Positions 25,036 to 37,800 of a stretch of 64,000 bases of DNA are shown in pieces. Source of the stretch: Ptiloglossa arizonensis (Eukaryota > Arthropoda > Insecta > Hymenoptera > Colletidae). Numbering within the stretch: the stretch's first letter is position 1; the number at the start of each line of letters is the position of its first letter. The notes beneath the pieces are model-generated. The model was given only the letters and a program-made list of their open reading frames with translations, was not told the DNA's origin and searched no databases. The stretch is taken from assembly GCF_051014685.1 (NCBI RefSeq), contig NW_027478883.1, positions 310,001 through 374,000 on the forward strand, written 5' to 3'. Made by a program: the position numbers and the translations under genes.

Positions 25036-26880
25036 ATCTCGCGAACGGATTGACCAATCCGCAAAATTTCTGTTGCATCTGATAGTAGAAACTCGCCCGA
25101 TTACAACGGTATGTGTAGTTTTCCCCTAGGCCGTTCTAGTTATTCGTTTCGAGCATTAGAACTGTGAAAATTTTGAGTTTCTCAAGCGTTTCTTACCTCC
25201 AAACTGCATATCTCGCGAACGGATTGACCAATCCGCAAAATTTCTGCTGCATCTGAAAGTAGAAACTCGCCCAATTACAACGGTATGCGTACTTTTCCCC
25301 TAGGCCGTTCTAGTTATGCTTGTCGAGCATCAGAACTCTGAAAATTTTGAGTTTCTCAAGCGTTTCTTACCTCCAAACTGCCATATCTCGCGAACGGATT
25401 GACCAATCCGCAAAATTTCTGTTGCATCTGAAAGTAGAAACTCGCCCGATTACAACGGTATGCGTACTTTTCTCCTAGGCCGTTCTAGTTATTCGTTGCG
25501 AGCATCAGAACTGCGAAAATTTTGAGTTTCTCAAGCTTTTCTTACCTCCAAAATGCCACATCTCGCGAACGGATTGACCAATCCGCAAAATTTCTGTTGC
25601 ATCTGAAAGTAGAAACTCGCCCAAATACAACGGTATGTGTAGTTTTCCCCTAGGCCATTCTAGTTATTCGTTTCGAGCATCAAAACTGCGAAAATTTTGA
25701 GTTTCTCAAGCGTTTCTTACCTCCAAACTGCCATATCTCGCGAACGGATTGACCAATCCGCAAAATTTCTGTTGCATCTGAAAGTAGAAACTCGCCCGAT
25801 TACAACAGTATGCGTACTTTTCTCCTAGGCCGTTCTAGTTATTCGTTGCGAGCATCAGAACTGCGAAAATTTTGAGTTTTTCAAGCGTTTCTTACCTCCA
25901 AACTGCCATATCTCGCGAACGGATTGACCAATCCGCAAAATTTCTGTTGCATCTGATAGTAGAAACTCGCCCGATTACAACGGTATTTGTAGTTTTCCCC
26001 TAGGCCGTTCCAGTTATTCGTTAAGAGCATCAGAACTGCGAAAATTTTGAGTTTCTCAAGCGTTTCTTACCTCCAAACTGCCATATCTCGCGAACGGATT
26101 GACCAATCCGCAAAATTTCTGTTGCATCTGAAAGTAGAAACTCGCCCGATTACAACGGTATGCGTACTTTTCTGCTAGGCCGGTTCTAGTTATTCGTTTC
26201 GAGCATCAGAACTGCGAAAATTTTGAGTTGCGCAAGCGTTTCTTACGTACAAACTGCCACATCTCGCGAACGGATTGACCAATCCGCAAAATTTCTGTTG
26301 CATCTGAAAGTAGAAACTCGCCCAATTAAAACGGTATGTGTAGTTTTCCCCTAGGCCGTTCTAGTTCTTCGTCTAGAGCATCAGAACTGCGAAAATTTTG
26401 AGTTTTGCAAGCGTTTCTTACCTCCAAACTGCCATATCTCGCGAACGGATTGACCAATCCGCAAAATTTCTGTTGCATCTGATAGTAGAAACTCGCCCGA
26501 TTACAACGGTATGTGTAGTTTTCCCCTAGGCCGTTCTAGTTATTCGTTTCGAGCATTAGAACTGTGAAAATTTTGAGTTTCTCAAGCGTTTCTTACCTCC
26601 AAACTGCATATCTCGCGAACGGATTGACCAATCCGCAAAATTTCTGCTGCATCTGAAAGTAGAAACTCGCCCAATTACAACGGTATGCGTACTTTTCCCC
26701 TAGGCCGTTCTAGTTATGCTTGTCGAGCATCAGAACTCTGAAAATTTTGAGTTTCTCAAGCGTTTCTTACCTCCAAACTGCCATATCTCGCGAACGGATT
26801 GACCAATCCGCAAAATTTCTGTTGCATCTGAAAGTAGAAACTCGCCCGATTACAACGGTATGCGTACTTTTCTCCTAGGC
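24685..26880 (+). repeat. 8-monomer HOR, 1,400-bp period, about 1.6 copies
   Basis: The monomer with TCTGCTAGG at 24,685 recurs at 26,085. The following CCAATTAAAACGG, GATAGTAG, CTGCATATCTCG (one base lost, near 25,207 and 26,607) and ACTCTGAAA units repeat in order. The copies part at about 26,880 (GGCCGTTC/TTGCGAGC against GGCCGGTTC/TTTCGAGC). It overlaps the last 5-mer copy, so the 8-mer duplication took that block's edge with it. Confidence 0.87.
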
Positions 26881-27135
26881 CGGTTCTAGTTATTCGTTTC
26901 GAGCATCAGAACTGCGAAAATTTTGAGTTGCTCAAGCGTTTCTTACGTACAAACTGCCACATCTCGCGAACGGATTGACCAATCCGCAAAATTTCTGTTG
27001 CATCTGATAGTAGAAACTCGCCCGATTACAACGGTATGTGTAGTTTTCCCCTAGGCCGTTCTAGTTATTCGTTTCGAGCATTAGAACTGTGAAAATTTTG
27101 AGTTTCTCAAGCGTTTCTTACCTCCAAACTGCCAT

Positions 27136-30100
27136 ATCTCGCGAACGGATTGACCAATCCGCAAAATTTCTGTTGCATCTGAAAGTAGAAACTCGCCCGA
27201 TTACAACGGTATGCGTACTTTTCCCCTAGGCCGTTCTAGTTATGCTTGTCGAGCATCAGAAATGCAAAAATTTTGAGTTTCTCAAGCGTTTCTTACCTCC
27301 AAACAGCCATATCTCATGAACGGATTGACCAATCCGCAAAATTTCTTTTGTATCTGAAAGTAGAAACTCGCCCAATTACAACGGTATGTGTAGTTATCCC
27401 CTAGGCCACTCTAGTTATTCGTTTCGAGCATCAGAACTGCGAAAATTTTGAGTTTCTCAAGCGTTTCTTCCTCCAAACTGCCATATCTTGCGAACGGATT
27501 GACCAATCCGCAAAATTTCTGTTGCATCTGAAAGTACAAAACCCGCCCGATTACAACGGTATGTGTAGTTTTCCCCTAGGCCGTTCTAGTTCTTCGTCTC
27601 GAGCATCAGAACTGCGAAAATTTTGAGTTTTTCAAGCGTTTCTTACCTCCAAACTGCCATATCTCGCGAACGGATTGACCAATCCGCAAAATTTCTGTTG
27701 CATCTGATAGTAGAAACTCGCCCGATTACAACGGTATGTGTAGTTTTCCCCTAGGCCGTTCCAGTTATTCGTTAAGAGCATCAGAACTGCGAAAATTTTG
27801 AGTTTCTCAAGCGTTTCTTACCTCCAAACTGCCATATCTCGCGAATGGATTGACCAATCCGCAAAATTTCTGTTGCATCTGAAAGAAGAAACTCGCCCGA
27901 TTACAACGGTGTGCGTACTCTTCCCCTAGGCCGCTCTAGTTATTCGTTTGGAGCATCAGAACTGCGAAAATTTTGAGTTTCTCAAGCGTTTCTTACCTAC
28001 AAACTGCCACATCTCGCGAACGGATTGACCAATCCGCAAAATTTCTTTTGTATCTGAAAGTAGAAACTCGCCCAATTACAACGGTATGTGTACTTTTCCC
28101 CTAGGCCGTTCTAGTTATTCGTTGCGAGCATTAGAACTGCGAAAATGTTGAGTTTCTCAAGCGTTTCTTACCTCCAAACTGCCATATCTCGCGAACGGAT
28201 TGACGAATCCACAAAATTTCTATTGCACCAGAAAGTAGGAACTCGCCCGATTACAACGGTATGCGTACTTTTCCCCTAGGCCGCTCTGGTTATTCATTTC
28301 GAGCATCAGACCTGCGAAAATTTTGAGTTTCTCAAGCGTTTCTTACCTCCAAACTGCCATATCTCGCGAACGGATTGACCAATCCGCAAAATTTCTGTTG
28401 CATCTGAAAGTAGAAACTCGCCCGATTACAACGGTATGCGTACTTTTCCCCTAGGCCGTTTTAGTTATTCGTTGCGAGCATCAGAACTGCGAAAATTTTG
28501 AGTTTCTCAAGCGTTTCTTACCTCCAAACTGCCACATCTCGCGAATGGATTGACCAATCCGCAAAATTTCTGTTGCATCTGAAAGTAGAAACTCGCCCAA
28601 ATACAACGGTATGTTTAGTTTTCCCCTAGGCCATTCTAGTTATTCGTTTCGAGCATCAAAACTGCGAAAATTTTGAGTTTCTCAAGCGTTTCTTACCTCC
28701 AAACTGCCATATCTCGCGAACGGATTGACCATTCCGCAAAATTTCTGTTGCATCTGATAGTAGAAACTCGCCCGATTACAACGGTATGTGTACTTTTCTC
28801 CTAGGCCGTTCTAGTTATTCGTTGCGAGCATCAGAACTGCGAAAATTTTGAGTTTCTCAAGCGTTTCTTACCTCCAAACTGCCACATCTCGCGAACGGAT
28901 TGACCAATCCGCAAAATTTCTGTTGCATCTGAAAGTAGAAACTCGCCCAAATACAACGGTATGTGTAGTTTTCCCCTAGGCCATTCTAGTTATTCGTTTC
29001 GAGCATCAAAACTGCGAAAATTTTGAGTTTCTCAAGCGTTTCTTACCTCCAAACTGCCATATCTCGCGAACGGATTGACCAATCCGCAAAATTTCTGTTG
29101 CATCTGAAAGTAGAAACTCGCCCGATTACAACGGTATGCGTACTATTCTCCTAGGCCGTTCTAGTTATTCGTTGCGAGCATCAGAACTGCGAAAATTTTG
29201 AGTTTTTCAAGCGTTTCTTACCTCCAAACTGCCATATCTCGCGAACGGATTGTCCAATCCGCAAAATTTCTGTTGCATCTGATAGTAGAAACTCGCCCGA
29301 TTACAACGGTATTTGTAGTTTTCCCCTAGGCCGTTCCAGTTATTCGTTAAGAGCATCAGAACTGCGAAAATTTTGAGTTTTTCAAGCGTTTCTTACCTCC
29401 AAACTGCCATATCTCGCGAACGGATTGACCAATCCGCAAAATTTCTGTTGCATCTGATAGTAGAAACTCGCCCGATTACAACGGTATTTGTAGTTTTCCC
29501 CTAGGCCGTTCCAGTTATTCGTTAAGAGCATCAGAACTGCGAAAATTTTGAGTTTCTCAAGCGTTTCTTACCTCCAAACTGCCATATCTTGCGAACGGAT
29601 TGACCAATCCGCAAAATTTCTGTTGCATCTGAAAGTACAAAACCCGCCCGATTACAACGGTATGTGTAGTTTTCCCCTAGGCCGTTCTAGTTCTTCGTCT
29701 CGAGCATCAGAACTGCGAAAATTTTGAGTTTCTCAAGCGTTTCTTACCTCCAAACTGCCACATCTCGCGAATGGATTGACCAATCCGCAAAATTTCTGTT
29801 GCATCTGAAAGTAGAAACTCGCCCAAATACAACGGTATGTTTAGTTTTCCCCTAGGCCATTCTAGTTATTCGTTTCGAGCATCAAAACTGCGAAAATTTT
29901 GAGTTTCTCAAGCGTTTCTTACCTCCAAACTGCCATATCTCGCGAACGGATTGACCATTCCGCAAAATTTCTGTTGCATCTGATAGTAGAAACTCGCCCG
30001 ATTACAACGGTATGTGTACTTTTCTCCTAGGCCGTTCTTGTTATTCGTTGCGAGCATCAGAACTGCGAAAATTTTGAGTTTCTCAAGCGTTTCTTACCTC

Positions 30101-31830
30101 CAAACTGCCACATCTCGCGAACGGATTGACCAATCCGCAAAATTTCTGTTGCATCTGAAAGTAGAAACTCGCCCAAATACAACGGTATGTTTAGTTTTCC
30201 CCTAGGCCATTCTAGTTATTCGTTTCGAGCATCAAAACTGCGAAAATTTTGAGTTTTTCAAGCGTTTCTTACCTCCAAACTGCCATATCTCGCGAACGGA
30301 TTGACCAATCCGCAAAATTTCTGTTGCATCTGATAGTAGAAACTCGCCCGATTACAACGGTATTTGTAGTTTTCCCCTAGGCCGTTCCAGTTATTCGTTA
30401 AGAGCATCAGAACTGCGAAAATTTTGAGTTTCTCAAGCGTTTCTTACCTCCAAACTGCCATATCTCGCGAACGGATTGACCAATCCGCAAAATTTCTGTT
30501 GCATCTGAAAGTAGAAACTCGCCCGATTACAACGGTATGCGTACTTTTCCCCTAGGCCGTTCTAGTTATGCTTGTCGAGCATCAGAAATGCAAAAATTTT
30601 GAGTTTCTCAAGCGTTTCTTACCTCCAAACAGCCATAACTCATGAACGGATTGACCAATCCGCAAAATTTCTTTTGTATCTGAAAGTAGAAACTCGCCCA
30701 ATTACAACGGTATGTGTAGTTATCCCCTAGGCCACTCTAGTTATTCGTTTCGAGCATCAGAACTGCGAAAATTTTGAGTTTCTCAAGCGTTTCTTCCTCC
30801 AAACTGCCATATCTTGCGAACGGATTGACCAATCCGCAAAATTTCTGTTGCATCTGAAAGTACAAAACCCGCCCGATTACAACGGTATGTGTAGTTTTCC
30901 CCTAGGCCGTTCTAGTTCTTCGTCTCGAGCATCAGAACTGCGAAAATTTTGAGTTTTTCAAGCGTTTCTTACCTCCAAACTGCCATATCTCGCGAACGGA
31001 TTGACCAATCCGCAAAATTTCTGTTGCATCTGATAGTAGAAACTCGCCCGATTACAACGGTATGTGTAGTTTTCCCCTAGGCCGTTCCAGTTATTCGTTA
31101 AGAGCATCAGAACTGCGAAAATTTTGAGTTTCTCAAGCGTTTCTTACCTCCAAACTGCCATATCTCGCGAATGGATTGACCAATCCGCAAAATTTCTGTT
31201 GCATCTGAAAGTAGAAACTCGCCCAATTACAACGGTATGCGTACTCTTCCCCTAGGCCGCTCTAGTTATTCGTTTGGAGCATCAGAACTGCGAAAATTTT
31301 GAGTTTCTCAAGCGTTTCTTACCTACAAACTGCCACATCTCGCGAACGGATTGACCAATCCGCAAAATTTCTTTTGTATCTGAAAGTAGAAACTCGCCCA
31401 ATTACAACGGTATGTGTACTTTTCCCCTAGGCCGTTCTAGTTATTCGTTGCGAGCATTAGAACTGCGAAAGTGTTGAGTTTCTCAAGCGTTTCTTACCTC
31501 CAAACTGCCATATCTCGCGAACGGATTGACGAATCCACAAAATTTCTATTGCACCAGAAAGTAGGAACTCGCCCGATTACAACGGTATGCGTACTTTTCC
31601 CCTAGGCCGCTCTAGTTATTCATTTCGAGCATCAGACCTGCGAAAATTTTGAGTTTCTCAAGCGTTTCTTACCTCCAAACTGCCATATCTCGCGAACGGA
31701 TTGACCAATCCGCAAAATTTCTGTTGCATCTGAAAGTAGAAATTCGCCCGATTACAACGGTATGCGTACTTTTCCCCTAGGCCGTTTTAGTTATTCGTTG
31801 CGAGCATCAGACCTGCGAAAATTTTGAGTT
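27136..31830 (+). repeat. 19-monomer HOR, 3,326-bp period, about 1.4 copies
   Basis: Units from 27,136 match those from 30,462: GAAATGCAAAAATT; CATGAACGG with TAGTTATCCCC; TTCTTCCTCC (one base lost, 27,465 and 30,791); AGTACAAAACCCG; TTCCAGTTATTCGTTAAG; GCGAATGGATTG; TTGGAGC; AATGTTGAG or AAGTGTTGAG; and CACCAG with GACCTGCG. The offset is 19 x 175 + 1. The match ends near 31,830, where the second copy continues with a GACCATTCC unit. Confidence 0.86.
28536..30286 (+). repeat. 7-monomer HOR nested in the 19-mer (1,226-bp period)
   Basis: GCGAATGGATTG/GTATGTTTAG, then GACCATTCCGC/GTGTACTTTTCTCC, then CCAAATACAACGG start at 28,536 and recur at 29,762. Only three monomers match before the order changes to ATTTGTAG/CGTTAAGAGC units, which themselves appear twice in succession at 29,236 and 29,411. 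Confidence 0.82.
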
Positions 31831-34800
31831 TCTCAAGCGTTTCTTACCTCCAAACTGCCATATCTCGCGAACGGATTGACCATTCCGCAAAATTTCTGTT
31901 GCATCTGAAAGTAGAAACTCGCCCAAATACAACGGTATGTGTAGTTTTCCCCTAGGCCGTTCTAGTTATTCGTTTCGAGCATTAGAACTGTGAAAATTTT
32001 GAGTTTCTCAAGCGTTTCTTACCTCCAAACTGCCATATCTCGCGAACGGATTGACCAATCCGCAAAATTTCTTTTGTATCTGAAAGTAGAAACTCGCCCA
32101 ATTACAACGGTATGTGTACTTATCCCCTAGGCCACTCTAGTTATTCGTTTCGAGCATCAGAACTGCGAAAATTTTGAGTTTCTCAAGCGTTTCTTACCTC
32201 CAAACTGCCATATCTTGCGAACGGATTGACCAATCCGCAAAATTTCTGTTGCATCTGAAAGTACAAAACCCGCCCGATTACAACGGTATGTGTAGTTTTC
32301 CCCTAGGCCGTTCTAGTTCTTCGTCTCGAGCATCAGAACTGCGAAAATTTTGAGTTTTTCAAGCGTTTCTTACCTCCAAACTGCCATATCTCGCGAACGG
32401 ATTGACCAATCCGCAAAATTTCTGTTGCATCTGATAGTAGAAACTCGCCCGATTACAACAGTATGTGTTCTTTTCTCCTAGGCCGTGGTAGCTATTCGTT
32501 TCGAGCATCAGAACTGCGAAAATATTGAGTTTCTCAAGCGTTTCTTACCTCCAAACTGCCATATCTCGCGAACGGGTTGACCAATCCGCAAAATTTCTGT
32601 TGCATCTGAAAGTAGAAACTCGCCCGATTACGAATGTATGCGTACTTTTCCCCTAGGCCGTTCTAGTTATGCTTGTCGAGCATCAGAACTGCGAAAATTT
32701 TGAGTTTCTCAAGCGTTTCTTACCTACAAACTGCCATATCTCGCGAACGGATTGACCAATCCGCAACATTTCTGTTGCATCTGAAAGTAGAAACTCGCCC
32801 GATTACAACGGTATGCGTACTTTTCCCCTAGGCCGTTCTAGTTATTCGTTGCGAGCATCTGAACTGCGAAAATTTTGAGTTTCTCAAGCGTTTCTTACCT
32901 CCAAACTGCCATACCTCGCGAACGGATGGACCAATCCGCATAATTTCTGTTGCATCTGAAAGTAGAAACGCGCCCGATTACAACGGTATGCGTATTTTTC
33001 CACTAGGCCGTTCTAGTTATGCTTGTCGAGCATCAGAAATGCGAGAATTTTGAGTTTCTCAAGCGTTTCTTACATCCAAACTGCCATATCTCGCGAACGG
33101 ATTGACCGATCCGCAAAATTTCTGTTGCATCTGAAAGTAGAAACTCGCCCAAATTCAACGGTATGTGTACTTTTCCCCTAGGCCGTTCTTGTTATTCGTT
33201 TCGAGCATCAGAACTGCGAAAATTTTGAGTTTCTCAAGCGTTTCTTACATCCAAACTGCTATATCTCGCGAACGGATTGACCAATCCGCAAAATTTCTGC
33301 TGCATCTGAAAGTAGAAACTCGCCCGATTACAACGGTATGCGTATATTTCTCCTAGGCCGTTCTAGTTATTCGTTGCGAGCATCAGAACTGCGAAAATTT
33401 TGAGCTTCTCAAGCGTTTCTTACCTCCAAACTGCCACATCTCGCGAACGGATTGACCAATCCGCAAAATTTCTGTTGCATCTGAAAGTAGAAACTCGCCC
33501 AAATACAACGGTATGTGTAGTTTTCCCCTAGGCCATTCTAGTCATTCGTTTCGAGCATCAAAACTGCGAAAATTTTGAGTTTCTCAAGCGTTTCTTACCT
33601 CCAAACTGCCATATCTCGCGAACGGATGGACCAATCCGCATAATTTCTGTTCCATCTGAAAGTAGAAACTCGCCCGATTACAACGGTATGCGTACTTTTC
33701 CCCTAGGCCGTTCTAGTAATTCATTTCGAGCATCAGAACTGCGAAAATTTTGAGTTTCTCAAGCGTTCCTTACCTCCAAACTGCCATATCTCGCGAACGG
33801 ATTGACCAATCCGCAAATTTCTGCTGCATCTGATAGTAGAAACTCGCCCGATTACAACGGTATGTGTAGTTTTCCCCTAGGCCGTTCTAGTTATTCGTTT
33901 CGAGCATTAGAACTGTGAAAATTTTGAGTTTCTCAAGCGTTTCTTACCTCCAAACTGCCATTACCTCGCGAACGGATTGACCAATCCGCAAAATTTCTGT
34001 TGCATCTGAAAGTAGAAACTCGCTCGATTACAACGGTATGCGTACTTCTCCCCTAGGCCGTTCTAGTTATGCTTGTCGAGCATCAGAACTGCAAAAATTT
34101 TGAGTTTCGCAAGCGTTTCTTACCTCCAAACAGCCATATCTCGCGAACGGATTGACCAATCCGCAAAATTTCTGTTGCATCTGAAAGTAGAAACTCGCCC
34201 GATTACAACGGTATGTGTAGTTTTCCCCTAGGCCACTCTAGTTATTCGTTTCGAGCATCAGAACTGCGAAAATTTTGAGTTTCTCAAGCGTTTCTAACCT
34301 ACAAACTGCCACATCTCGCGAACGGATTGACCAATCCGCAAAATTTCTTTTGTATCTGAAAGTAGAAACTCGCCCAATTACAACGGTATGTGTACTTCTC
34401 CCCTAGGCCGTTCTGGTTATTCGTTTCGAGCATCAGCACTGCAAAAATTTTGAGTTGCTCAAGCGTTTCTTACCTACAAACTGCCACATCTCGCGAACGG
34501 ATTGACCAATCCGCAAAATTTCTTTTGTATCTGAAAGTAGAAACTCGCCCAATTACAACGGTATGTGTACTTCTCCCCTAGGCCGTTCTGGTTATTCGTT
34601 TCGAGCATCAGAACTGCGAAAATTTTGAGTTGCTCAAGCGTTTCTTACCTCCGAACTGCCATATCTCGCGAACGGATGGACCAATCCGCATAATTTCTGT
34701 TGCATCTGAAAGTAGAAACTCGCCCGATTACAACGGTATGCGTACTTTTCCCCTAGGCCGTTCTAGTTATTCATTTCGAGCATCAGAACTGCGAAAATTT

Positions 34801-37800
34801 TGAGTTTCTCAAGCGTTTCTTACCTACAAACTGCCACATCTCGCGAACGGATTGACCAATCCGCAAAATTTCTTTTGTATCTGAAAGTAGAAACTCGCCC
34901 AATTACAACGGTATGTGTACTTCTCCCCTAGGCCGTTCTGGTTATTCGTTTCGAGCATCAGAACTGCGAAAATTTTGAGTTGCTCAAGCGTTTCTTACCT
35001 CCGAACTGCCATATCTCGCGAAAGGATTGACCAATCCGCAAAATTTCTGTTGCATCTGAAAGTAGTAACTCGCCCGATTACAACGGTATGTGTTCTTTTC
35101 CCCTAGGCCGTGGTAGTTATTCGTTTCGAGCATCAGAACTGCGAAAATTTTGAGTTTCTCAAGCGTTCCTTACCTCCAAACTGCCATATCTCGCGAACGG
35201 GTTGACCAATCCGCAAAATTTCTGTTGCGTCTGAAAGTAGAAACTCGCCCGATTACAACGGTATGCGTACTTTTCCCCTAGGCCGTTCTAGTTATGCTTG
35301 TCGAGCATCAGAACTGCAAAAATTTTGAGTTTCTCAAGCGTTTCTTACCTCCAAACTGCCATATCTCGCGGACGGATTGACTAGTCCGCAAAACTTCTGT
35401 TGCATCTGAAAGTAGAAACTCGCCCGATAACAAGGGTATGTGTACTTTTCCCCTAGGCCGTACTAGTTACTCGTTTCGAGCATCAGAACTGCGAAAATTT
35501 TGAGTTTCTCAAGCGTTTCTTACCTCCAAACTGCCATATCTCGCGAACGGATTCACCAATCCGCAAAATTTCTGTTGCATCTGAAAGTAGAAACTCGCCC
35601 GATAACAACGGTATGCGTACATTTCCCCTAGGCCGTTCTAGTTATGCTTGTCGAACATCAGAAATGCGAAAATTTTGAGTTTCTCAAGCGTTTCTTACCT
35701 CCAAACTGCCATATCTCGCGAACGGATTGACCGATCCGCAAAATTTCTGTTGCGTCTGAAAGTAGAAACTCGCCGAAATACAACGGTATGTGTACTTTTC
35801 CCCTAGGCCATTCTAGTTATTCGTTTCGAGCATCAAAACTGCGAAAATTTTGAGTTTCTCAAGCGTTTCTTACCTCCAAACTGCCATATCTCGCGAACGG
35901 ATTCACCAAACCGCAAAATTTCTGTTGCATCTGAAAGTAGAAACTCGCCCGATAACAACGGTATGCGTACATTTCCCCTAGGCCGTTCTAGTTATGCTTG
36001 TCGAGCATCAGAAATGCGAAAATTTTGAGTTTCTCAAGCGTTTCTTACCTCCAAACTGCCATATCTCGCGAACGGATTCACCAATCCGCAAAATTTCTGT
36101 TGCATCTGAAAGTAGAAACTCGCCCGATTACAACGGTATGCGTACATTTCCCCTAGGCCGTTCTAGTTATTCATTTCGAGCATCAGAACTGCGAAAATTT
36201 TGAGTTTCTCAAGCGTTTCTTACCTCCAAACTGCTATATCTCGCGAACGGATTGACTAATCCGCAAAATTTCTGTTGCATCTGAAAGTAGAAACTCGCCC
36301 GATTACAACGGTATGTGTACTTTTCCCCTAGGCCACTCTAGTTATTCGTTTCGAGCATCAGAACTGCGAAAATTTTGAGTTTCTCAAGCGTATCTTACCT
36401 CCAAACTGCCATATCTCGCGAACGGATTGACCAATCCGCAAAATTTCTGTTGCATCTGATAGTAGAAACTCAGCCGATTACAACGGTATGCGTAGTTTTC
36501 CCCTAGGCCGTTCTAGTTATTCGTTTCGAGCATTAGAACTATGAAAATTTTGAGTTTCTCAAGCGTTTCTTACCTCCAAACTGCCATATCTCGCGAACGG
36601 ATTGACCAATCCGCAAAATTTCTGCTGCATCTGAAAGTAGAAACTCGCCCAATTACAACGGTATGCGTACTTCTCCCCTAGGCCGTTCTGGTTATTCGTT
36701 TCGAGCATCAGAACTGCGAAAATTTTGTGTTGCTCAAGCGTTTCTTACCTCCAAACTGCCATATCTCGCGAAAGGATTGACCAATCCGCAAAATTTCTGT
36801 TGCATCTGAAAGTAGTAACTCGCCCGATTACAACGGTATGTGTTCTTTTCCCCTAGGCCGTGGTAGTTATTCGTTTCGAGCATCAGAACTGCGAAAATAT
36901 TGAGTTTCTCAAGCGTTTCTTACCTCCAAACTGACATATCTCGCGAACGGATTGACCAATCCGCAAAATTTCTGTTGCATCTGAAAGTAGAAACTCGCCC
37001 GATTACAACGGTATGCGTACTTTTCCCCTAGGCCGTTCTAGTTATGCTTGTCGAGCATCAGAACTGCGAAAATTTTGAGTTTCTCAAGCGTTTCTTACCT
37101 CCAAACTGCCATATCTCGCGAACGGATTGACCAATCTGCAAAATTTCTGTTGCATCTGAAAGTAGAAACTCGCCCGATTACAACAGTATGTGTAGTTTTC
37201 CCCTAGGCCGTTCTAGTTATTCGTTTCGAGCATCAGAACTGCGAAAATTTTGAGTTTCTCAAGCGTTTCTTACCTCCAAACTGCCATATCTCGCGAACGG
37301 ATTGACCAATCCGCAAAATTTCTTTTGTATCTGAAAGTAGAAACTCGCCCAATTACAACGGTATGTGTACTTATCCCCTAGGCCACTCTAGTTATTCGTT
37401 TCGAGCATCAGAACTGCGAAAATTTTGAGTTTCTCAAGCGTTTCTTACCTCCAAACTGCCATATCTTGCGAACGGATTGACCAATCCGCAAAATTTCTGT
37501 TGCATCTGAAAGTACAAAACCCGCCCGATTACAACGGTATGTGTAGTTTTCCCCTAGGCCGTTCTAGTTCTTCGTCTCGAGCATCAGAACTGCGAAAATT
37601 TTGAGTTTTTCAAGCGTTTCTTACCTCCAAACTGCCATATCTCGCGAACGGATTGACCAATCCGCAAAATTTCTGTTGCATCTGATAGTAGAAACTCGCC
37701 CGATTACAACGGTATGTGTAGTTTTCCCCTAGGCCGTTCCAGTTGTTCGTTAAGAGCATCAGACCTGCGAAAATTTTGAGTTTCTCAAGCGTTTCTTACC

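Noticed and set aside
31831..33200. Junction with foreign sequence at the change of monomer classes.
   Set aside because: The 175-bp phase passes through unbroken, apart from +1 near 32,265 and -1 near 33,811. The change is in variant classes, not in repeat family.
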